Below, in pieces: positions 56,501 to 64,000 of a stretch of DNA of 64,000 nt. Origin of the DNA: Madurella fahalii (taxonomy: Eukaryota; Ascomycota; Sordariomycetes; Sordariales); NCBI GenBank assembly GCA_029876055.1, contig CM056877.1:4774001-4838000 (forward strand), written 5' to 3'. The number at the start of each line of letters is the position of its first letter. Within the stretch, counting starts at the first letter, position 1. A program made the translations under genes and the position numbers. Below the pieces are notes generated by a model. It had not been told where the DNA came from. It did not search any database and saw nothing but the letters and a program-made list of their open reading frames with translations.

Positions 56501-57593
56501 AGACTTTTGATTCAGATAACTATGCGTGGAAGTATATCAAATTCATTCCCATCTCCTCTCCATCATCCCTGTCCAGATGCCTCTGGTTGGTCCATCGCTT
56601 GTGATCCGGGCTGGTAACAATGGAGAGTGAAGAGGGAATTGGATGCTTAGCCCTGACCCGCACTAGCATGATAAAGGATTGGACTCCTTAGGGACTTGAA
56701 AAGAAAGACTCCTTGGGATACCGATCTGCGTCGGTCTAGTTAAACAAGTAACAAAGTGTCAACGTCAGTTTTTGTTGACACGAAGTTCTACGCAGTTTCA
56801 GCTCGGGAAATTCAATAGGTCTTGCGTGAAGGGACCTCGGTGCGCCGTCGCCAATGTGATAGAATCAAACAGAGTTTGTAGCGAGTAAACAGGAAGGGCA
56901 GCCATTCTGGTGTTATCTCACGTGTTGATTAACCCGCAGCACTCGAGACAGCATTCGCAGCTTTCTTTGGTCACAGATTCGCACATTTGCCACGGCGTGA
57001 AATAGCTCCTGGCCTCGCACTCAGATTGCCCTACACGACCTGTCCGCCGGACCAGTCATCACGCAGTCACCGTGTCCATGACCCAGCCATCAAACCCGTT
57101 TCACAAAGCACCTTGGCTGCTACGGAGACGTGGAGTTGGTTCAAGACATCGCGGCTCAACTCTTAGAGGGTATAAAACTGGTTCCCCACACTATAGGAGC
57201 CGCCTATGGACCTTGATCGTAGCTCCTGGAATCTGAGTTGGTCAACTCCGCCAGAGATACCGTGTGGATTCCGAGACCATATAATGACCAACGCCGCGAA
57301 GCCCAGGAAAAGAAAATGAGTCGGCCGCCAGGGCAGTGGGTTTCGTTCCTTAATAAATCTCCGTCGACGGATCGACGTACTACCAGCGGTCAACCGCAGC
57401 CCTGCTAGAGAAGCCCTTGGTTTTTTGTATAATATCCTTTTGTGGTCGAGGCCGCCAAGACCCAGTTGTGTTGAGAACGTTCCCCCTTCCCTTCGGCACT
57501 GCTAGGAGAGCCCATCTTTCGCACGATTTTTTGGCAAAAGTGAAGCGCTGAGACATGGTATGTCCTGAGAGAATAACTGGCCGTCTGTAAGAT
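56501..57593. other. 1.1-kb intergenic stretch
   Basis: No gene is supported. An inverted repeat GTGTCAAC ... GTTGACAC lies at 56756-56781 (10-base loop). The rest holds only short frames. It includes the 3' side of the ceramide synthase gene. Confidence 0.35.
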
Positions 57594-59206
57594 TCAGTCG
57601 ACCTGCTTTTCACACCCGATTCGTCCCAAAAGCTCCTTGCGATCGCTGTGGCCGGGAAAGCTAACGCCGGTAGAGGTTGGCTCGGCTCTCTTCACACCCG
57701 TCCGCCGTTCCCAGTTCTTTAGGTTGATCTTGTCGACACCAACCTCCTCCTCGAGCGGCCGAGCTTCCTCGTAGACGTACTCGTCCTCCTCTTCTTGTTC
57801 ATCCGCCTCGTCGTCGCTTCGCGTGTCCTCAGCGCCGGTGCCGCTCACTACCCTGATGGCCACCCGCACAATCATCGAAAACCACATGATGGTGAGGAAC
57901 TGGAGGAAGAGAAGCATGGAGAGGAATGTCCACTTGACGCTCTCATTGTAGCAGACCAAGCCCTCCGGGTCCCATAGCGGCTCCAGGAGGTACAGCACCC
58001 CTCTGTCCGTTGGGGGCTCATAGGGACCGGCTAACTTGTTTTTGGATCCCTTGAAGCAGCCCTGCGGCATGATCTCGGGAGTGTGGGCCCAAACCGAGTA
58101 GCACACCATGATATACAAGATGTGTCTTGCCACGAACCACGACGCCATGAAGACGCCAAACATCCAGTCGCAGATCCTGTTATACCCGAGGTACTTGAGA
58201 CATTTGGCAATCTGCAGATGATGATTAGCAAGTAGGGCTGGCGAAGGCCTCAGCGGGATACCACGTACCGGAAGCAACAGGTCCGCCACATCCATCAATA
58301 CCAAAATCAGGTTGCCAACTCGCGTGTGGCCGTACCTATATGAGGCATAGATGAGGGCGCATGTGACGATGTGATGGATGAACATTTGCCAGTGGTCCTT
58401 TCTCCGCTCTTCAATGTTGATGACAATCATCAGATGGAGGTAGAAGGCCAATTGCGTGAGCATGTAGGCCTTCATGAGCCCGCTGACCTCACGGTCAGGC
58501 CACGCTGTCCATAGCTCGTGGAGGTTGAGGTAGGATGACGAGGTAGCGTAGGACGGGGACTGGTAATAGACGTACTGGAAAGGCTGTTAGCTGCGGAGGG
58601 CCGAGACGCTTCTGGGACAAACGTACCAAGCCGAGGGGCCAAAAAACGATGTAGTAAACGATGGCCCAGGCTTGTTCGCTAAATCGTGTGATGTCCTTTC
58701 TCTTGGAAATGCCCTGCGCCTTTGCGAAGGGCGCTAGCACGTACTCCATGATCGCGGCACGCAAGCCCAGAAGAAGAACGATGCAGAACAAGACGAGGTG
58801 GCCATCCGCCAAGCCCAGACCGTATTTCCCGGATTCCGGGTTGTAATACGAAAGAGTGAAGTATTTAGCTGTGTAGTCCCTAGCGCGAGGCATGCCATGG
58901 GCGAGGAAGAGGAGGGCGAGGAGGTTGAATGAGGCCCCTGTGTCGAGGTCAGCTTTCAGGCACAAGCACCGGCGACAACGAGAATCCCAACGCACCGATC
59001 TGGTTGTCGACAAACCACCGGGTGAGTTGCTTCAAGGGGCCCTCGCCCTTTCTCTTGGGCCGGCGGACCAGGACGACATTGCTGTTGGCTTGCCGGTAGA
59101 GGGGCCCGTTCATGTGCTCGGGCTTGCCGGCCCGCCGCGGCGCACGAGTCGTCTTCGGTGAGTCGGCGCCGCCATTGCTTGAGATTGGTGTCGCAGAGGT
59201 GCTCAT
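57594..59206 (-). CDS. LAG1: ceramide synthase (LAG1/LAC1 family, TLC domain), 481 aa, 4 exons
   Basis: Exons 59206-58996, 58937-58627, 58574-58269 and 58211-57594 (1446 nt, in frame; donors GTGCGT, GTACGT, GTACGT). The start MSTSATPISS is chosen over an upstream ATG (59290) because the leader before it is poor. N-terminal helices (ASFNLLALLFLAHG, LVLFCIVLLLGLRAAIMEY) precede the TLC/Lag1p motif: AFYLHLMIVINIEERRKDHWQMFIHHIVTCALIYASYRYGHTRVG with the essential HH, then LILVLMDVADLLLP-IAKCLKYLG. Further helices follow and the tail is acidic (DDEADEQEEEDEY). It is an ER membrane enzyme that joins acyl-CoA to sphingoid bases. Intact and GC-rich. Confidence 0.9.
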
Positions 59207-61166
59207 TGTCGCCTCATCAACTGGCCGCGCACCAATTGAGTGCGTCGGGCGATATGGAGTGAGCCGGGCGTGTCGCAATCGAGATCGCACTGCGCGTCGC
59301 GCTGTTGGGGGAGGTTGGATAGGCGACTTTAAGCAGGCGCACGAACTGACGGGCGGCTTGGACGCTGGACAAGTGACGCGCCGGGAGGACTCCCTTTACG
59401 AACCCGGATTGACAAAAATCAACGAAAGATGGGCCGTGCAAAAAGGGATGAACCGAAACAACAGCAAGCCTGGGGTCCGGCGGCGATGGGGCCCGAGAAG
59501 GGAAAACGAGCGACAAGCTTTGGTTCAGGGCAGCAAGTGAGCTCCACCCCGTTGGCAGTTTGGCAAATGTTGAATTTGGAGGCTGGCCCCACCGAAAAAA
59601 AGAAGATCACAAAGGCGGTGGACTTGGTGAGGCGAGCCCACGGCCGAAGGGGGCTGATCCAGTGAACCCCAACTGCCCAGCACCCACCTTGCCCGTTCCG
59701 GCAAGGCGGGATGAGGTTGAGGCAGGGGATTGCACGGGCCTCACTGCTCTGGGACGAACCTTCAGCTGTGAATCGTTCCTTTTCCAGCGCACCGCAAATT
59801 AGGGCAAAAAGCCAGGCGCTAATGTTAGATTCACGCCATTTTTTTCTGGCTTCGAATGAGCCACGAGCCCGGGCAAACGAGAGCTGGTGGCTATCGCCTC
59901 ATTGAACCATCAGCGGCCGTGGTTGTACTATGTACAGAGAGGTTGGAACGAACCCCGCCTTTTGTGGGCGGGGGAGAAAGGAGCACGACACAAAGTCGGG
60001 TCGCAGCATATATCTGGCTTGCAGGTGACACACCGTGGATCTCATTGCCGGCCGCGGTTCTGCCAATAAGATGCTTCTCCCGAAGCATGCGCAGCTCTCA
60101 ATGGATTGAACACGCTATTAGCCCATGCTTTCTGAGCCATTTCGAAAGTTGTCTGGCGGTGCGGAGAACCAAGGTCCTTATCCTCATCGATCCCCCGCGG
60201 TGAAGCCTGTGATTGATAACCCCCGTTAGCCAGTAAATCTGGGTTATACGAGGAGTCACGAAGAATCAAACATAACGAAACCTGCTGGGACAAGGAGCAG
60301 TGAACCAATCCCGGAACCCGCTTTGTTACCCATTCGTCGACTACTCGTAATGATGCTAAGAGGCCGTTGTGAAGGCCAGCGAGGATTTTCTCCCCACAAG
60401 TCAATGCACATCAGCATGCCCTTTGTTTGAAGAGGGTCCGCAAGAAGGCCAAGAGATGGACCTTGATTTCCCAAAGGAACGTGCGTGTTTGGAGAACATA
60501 GAGATCATCCATCACGCGCGCTACAGCTTCCGGCTCAAGCGGAAGAGATTCCTTGTGTTCGATTGGCTTGTCGAAGAAGCTCTAAGTTCCATTGGCAACG
60601 CTCTGTACAGGTAGGCCTAAAGAGTGGGGCTCAGCTTCCGAAGCGGAGAAACCTGCTGTGTCCCTTATATGGGGTGGAAATTCGGAAAGACTTATGATAT
60701 TTTGATATTTCGAAACCGGGATTGCATTCATTTTCGCTAAAGTATTTTTGACGGAGGTACGGCACAATGTTCAGGTAGCGCAGTGGAGGACTGAGATGAG
60801 GAGGTTCAAGGATCGCTGACAACCTAATTTGTTAGCGAATTTGAGGGCCTCCCCTACCGACTGAGTTGAAACCGCCCACGCCAGGACCTATACTGTTCTG
60901 CCTCCGGATGTCACAATAAAATATAACTTTCAGCAGCATCACACGCATGATTCGCTATGCGATGGGCTTGTCTAATCTTGCTACTGCACTCTCTTCTTTG
61001 GTTTAGCTTGCAAGGCCTGGCTCTGGATTCGGCGGTGTTACTGTACAGTACGTGTAGTCAATTGGCTGCATCCCAGTGCCCAAAAGCGGACCTGCCAGTT
61101 GCCGCCACAACCGGCTAGCCTGAGCCGTGAAGGCTCGCATCAACAAACTTTCCACCCCACAGCACA
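59207..61166. other. 2-kb intergenic region between ceramide synthase and the Ist3-like gene
   Basis: Divergent genes at each side, so two promoters are expected here. No frame shows a recognisable domain. The sequence is GC-balanced and free of obvious repeats. A GTACTGTACAGTACGTG-type palindrome lies near 61040-61056 and a CCAAT-like element is not evident. Confidence 0.4.
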
Positions 61167-62246
61167 ATGAACCAAATCCGCGCCATCCAGGCGCTCAACA
61201 AGCGCGAGATTGAGAACGGCATACCGCCCGAGGCGTCGTGGCACACCGATTACCGCGACACGGCCTTTGTCTACTTTGGCGGCCTGCCCTACGAGCTCTC
61301 GGAAGGCGACGTCATCACCATCTTCAGCCAGTTCGGCGAACCCGTCTTCCTCAAGCTGGTGCGCGACAAGGAGACGGGGAAGTCCAAGGGGTTCGGATGG
61401 CTCAAGTACGAGGACCAGCGCAGCACCGACCTCGCCGTCGACAATCTCGGCGGGGCGGAGATCGGCGGCCGCTTGATCCGCGTCGACCACGCCCGGTACA
61501 AGGCGCGAGACGACGAAGACTTGGACGAATGCAAGATTGGTTGGGAGGACATGCTGCGCCGCGAGCGGGCTGAGAAGGGTCTGCGTAGCGAGGACGAGAG
61601 TGAGGACGCGCCAGACGAGGAGGAAGTGCGGCGGAAGCGGCCCCTGATCAAGGAAGAAAGAGAACTGCAGTTGCTGATACAAGACCACGACGATGACGAT
61701 CCTATGAAGGAGTTCCTCATAGACGAGAAGAAGAAGGAAGTCGAAGATGCGCTGCGCAAGGAGAAGAAGAGGTCCGAGAGACACAGCCGGAAGCGTGGAG
61801 ACGAGGACAGACATCACCGCCATCGCTCACACCGGTCGAGAAGAGACGAGAGTGGTGACGAAGGCCGCAGACGGGACAAGGACAAATACAGATATAGGGA
61901 TGACCGGGACGCTGAGAGAAAGCACCGATCTGAGAGAGATGAGACTCTTCTCCGAGACCTCCGCGGCGACAGTGATGAGACATGGGAGAGGCGTCGTCGG
62001 GATTCTCCTACTCGGGAACGAAGCCGGGGCGATCGACCCGACAGGGACTACCCGAGAGAGGACGATCGTCGCCGGCGGAATGATCGCATCGATGATGATT
62101 ACGGTAGAGATCGTGACAGGCATGGACGACACGCCCGCGAAGATGCAGGTGACCACAGTGAGCGGCGGCATCGCGACTTGGAAGACCGAAGGCGCCGGGA
62201 TAGGGCAAGGAGCCGGAGCAGATCACCTCGGTCTTATAGAGGTTGA
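61167..62246 (+). CDS. IST3: RNA-binding protein Ist3/Cwf29-like (RBMX2 type), 359 aa
   Basis: Single exon. Residues 1-30 (MNQIRAIQALNKREIENGI) precede an RRM at about 32-110: AFVYFGGLPYELSEGDVITIFSQFGE (RNP2 region), GKSKGFGWLKYEDQRS (RNP1), and the characteristic DNLGGAEIGGRLIRVDHA. An acidic stretch (EDESEDAPDEEE) and a very long Arg/Asp/Ser-rich C-terminus (RHHRHRSHRSRRDESGDE, RDRDRHGRHAREDAGD, RARSRSRSPRSY) follow. This matches the RES complex (Snu17/Ist3 with Bud13 and Pml1) at the pre-spliceosome, acting in nuclear intron retention and splicing. Fungal members have longer charged tails than yeast Ist3. Intact. Confidence 0.88.
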   Translation: MNQIRAIQALNKREIENGIPPEASWHTDYRDTAFVYFGGLPYELSEGDVITIFSQFGEPVFLKLVRDKETGKSKGFGWLKYEDQRSTDLAVDNLGGAEIGGRLIRVDHARYKARDDEDLDECKIGWEDMLRRERAEKGLRSEDESEDAPDEEEVRRKRPLIKEERELQLLIQDHDDDDPMKEFLIDEKKKEVEDALRKEKKRSERHSRKRGDEDRHHRHRSHRSRRDESGDEGRRRDKDKYRYRDDRDAERKHRSERDETLLRDLRGDSDETWERRRRDSPTRERSRGDRPDRDYPREDDRRRRNDRIDDDYGRDRDRHGRHAREDAGDHSERRHRDLEDRRRRDRARSRSRSPRSYRG

Positions 62247-62478
62247 AATATTCCCGTCGCAGAACCGCTATGTTGTAACTCTACACCGGTTCCCCAGAGA
62301 TACCCAGATACCCCTTAGAAGAATGAAAGCAAAACCAATCGCTGGTGTCTATAAATACAAGCCCTGTCTCTTTCCGGGGCAACCATCCGCTGAAACCAGT
62401 CCCTACCGCCTGGTCCTGTTACTCAATTAACAATGCATCGGGCCAGTCCGTCAACCCTACATCTGGCGAAGACTCCTT
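62247..62478. other. short spacer between convergent genes
   Basis: The 230-bp space between the stop of the RRM protein and that of the PROPPIN; both 3' ends lie here. No polyadenylation signal that I would insist on. Confidence 0.3.
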
Positions 62479-63989
62479 CTAAAGACCCGCCAGATATCGT
62501 CTCCAGCCCTCCCTGACGCACTGGCGCCGACCATCCTCGCCTTCCTGGACGACAAATTTCTCCCAGCGAGCGTCCTTGCCCGCACCGATAACCACCAAGG
62601 TATTCTCATCCAGCCAACCGATCACCCCCTTGGCTGGCCGCGACGTACCTAGTGTCGTGCTCTCCGTCATGGGAAGTCCTCCAGCGGCGCCCTCGTCATC
62701 CGCCTCGAACGGCGCCGAGGCGAACGAGTACACGTCTGAAAACACGCGAGGCATCAATGGAATCTGGGACAGAAAACCCCACTTGCCCCGTCCATCACCG
62801 CCATCGGACCCGCCTCCACTGTTGCCAGGTCCGCCGCCGCTTGGGCTCCTACCGGCTTGTGGCTGGCGTGCCGGCTTCTTAGGATGCGGTACGTCGAAAA
62901 TATGCAGGGTAGACTTGTCCGAGGTGCATGCGAGCATGGTCCCAGACGGGTTGAACGCTAAGGAGAAGATTGTTGCCGTGTCAATCCCTCTTCTGAGCTC
63001 CGCCAGCCGGGCGCAGTTAGCCGTGGTAAAGACCCGAATCAAGGTTCCCTTCCTCGAACATTAGTAGATAGTCACACCAAGATTGCCTGAGAGAAACCTA
63101 CGGTCTCGCTTGCGGTCGCCAGGAGCTCGCCATCCCGGCTCAGCTGTACGGCCTTCACGGCCGACGAGTGTGCGGGGATGATGCTGATGTTGCCTGTAGC
63201 GAGCTCGACAAGCTGCACATGCCCGACTGTCCTACCCGGGAAAGCTATCCGCTTCGGCGACAGGCAACACAGGCCCCAGGGGTTGTTGGCCGTTTCGTAT
63301 GCCGACAAGAAGCTCAACGGCTTCGCGAACTTGTACACACGCACGCTGTTTTGCAGCACCACGATGATGCGTTCCTTGGACAACTGTACTCCTCGTACCG
63401 GCGTCAAGGCGCTGATATCAAGGGCCGACTTGCCTTTCGCCTCGTCCCAGAGAATTAACTAGGTCGTGCGTCGTGCCGCGTTAGCAGGTGAGCAATCATG
63501 TACGGAAAAGACCTAGGGCCAGTCAGAGTTACCTTGTTTGCGGCAAATTTGGGCTGTTTTCCTCCACCTACAAGACCCAAGTAGTTGGTTTTACCCATCA
63601 TCTGGGCCAAGCCCACCCCGGCCTTGAAGTCTGTATCGGGGCGACAGTCTTAGTGTTAAGCCCCAAATGGGAGGAGCACGACGACTTACCACGTGCGCTG
63701 TGCAGCGTGCATGTCTCCGTCTCGAAGACTGCGTCGTGTTAGCCATGGCTGGCTACAAATCTCAAGGTCGCGGCCAGCCGTGCCAAGCACGGAAGTGCTG
63801 TCGTGATCCGGTTACGGAGGGTGGAGGCATCCCCAGTGCAAGGCGACACCCTTGAACCCGAATGGCGGAAGAACACTTACCACAGAACCCCGTGCTCAGT
63901 CCTACAGCAAAGCAGCTGCAATCATCGTTGAAAGTGACGGAGAGAGCAACGGTCCGATCAGGCGTCTCCAGCGGGGTCCTAGTGTTCAT
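62479..63989 (-). CDS. HSV2: PROPPIN (Hsv2/Svp1-like WD40 protein), 390 aa, 5 exons
   Basis: Exons 63989-63881, 63728-63690, 63630-63533, 63458-63102 and 63048-62479 (1173 nt, in frame). It begins ALSVTFNDDCSCFAVGLSTGF, then LVGGGKQPKFAANKLILWDEAKGKSALDISALTPVRGVQLS, and the FRRG/LRRG loop TLIRVFTTANCARLAELRRG that binds phosphatidylinositol 3-phosphate and 3,5-bisphosphate. The final blades are FSLAFNPSGTMLACTSDKSTLHIFDV and VIGWLDENTLVVIG. The WDR45-type (Hsv2) features (VRGVQLS, LVGGG, KLILWDE) separate it from Atg18. It acts on endosome/vacuole membranes in micronucleophagy and membrane dynamics. A Gly/Ser-rich insert (GGGPGNSGGGSDGGDGRG) lies before the last blade, longer than in yeast. 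Confidence 0.88.
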
Positions 63990-64000
63990 CTTGGATTGCC

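Noticed and set aside
63756..63880. Possible structured RNA in the first intron of the PROPPIN gene
   Set aside because: I compared it with 5S rRNA in memory and it does not fit; nothing else supports an RNA gene.
1..64000. CRISPR array or bacterial operon structure
   Set aside because: The repeats seen are transposon ends and LTRs, and genes have spliceosomal introns; this is fungal DNA.

Overview
The window is nuclear DNA of a filamentous ascomycete (Pezizomycotina, most likely Sordariomycetes). The reasons are short introns of 50-110 bp with GTANGT-type donors and CTAAC/CTAAT branch sites, HET-domain genes, a Zn2Cys6 regulator with a fungal-specific central domain, Fot1/pogo transposons whose stop codons are all C-to-T or G-to-A transitions (the mark of repeat-induced point mutation, RIP), and an intronless tRNA-Trp with internal Pol III boxes. 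All functions are read from the sequence and from family knowledge; no search was run.

Layout. 0-5.2 kb: a possible small tryptophan-rich protein, then a divergent pair, a CmcJ/NvfI-type oxidoreductase (minus) and an amidase-signature enzyme (plus), both intact after splicing. 6.2-13.8 kb: a fragment-rich zone with a WD40 relic, two HET-domain genes (one frameshifted, one in pieces) and an intact F-box-like protein. 13.9-24.5 kb: an AT-rich, RIP-marked transposon zone with two nearly full-length Fot1/pogo elements (13,977-15,838 and 20,505-22,365), a 3' relic of a third, three solo LTR-like elements of about 250 bp (two with perfect 5-bp target duplications), and a broken GFA-domain gene. 24.6-30.3 kb: a GC-rich, intact small secreted cysteine-rich protein among relics of a single-pass membrane protein and an F-box protein.

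31-41 kb: tyrosinase, an unrecognised membrane protein, a fatty-acid desaturase and a CorA-like Mg2+ transporter. All are well conserved but interrupted, mostly by apparent one-base losses next to short homopolymers, so either assembly errors or young pseudogenes are possible. 41.5-48.8 kb: an extended-SDR reductase, a copper amine oxidase and a Zn2Cys6 regulator on the plus strand. 49-55.5 kb: a small C2H2 protein, a mitochondrial Mcp1-like protein, a secreted cysteine-rich protein, an ATP-grasp protein and a rhamnogalacturonan acetylesterase. 56-64 kb: core genes, namely tRNA-Trp, ceramide synthase, the RES-complex RNA-binding protein Ist3/Cwf29 and a PROPPIN of the Hsv2 type.

As a whole the window joins a conserved gene-dense arm (about 41-64 kb) to an accessory, transposon-rich arm (about 0-31 kb). 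The most interesting structural signal is in the Fot1/pogo ends: each is an 8-bp tip followed by two tandem 17-bp units whose core differs between elements but agrees between the units and ends of one element.
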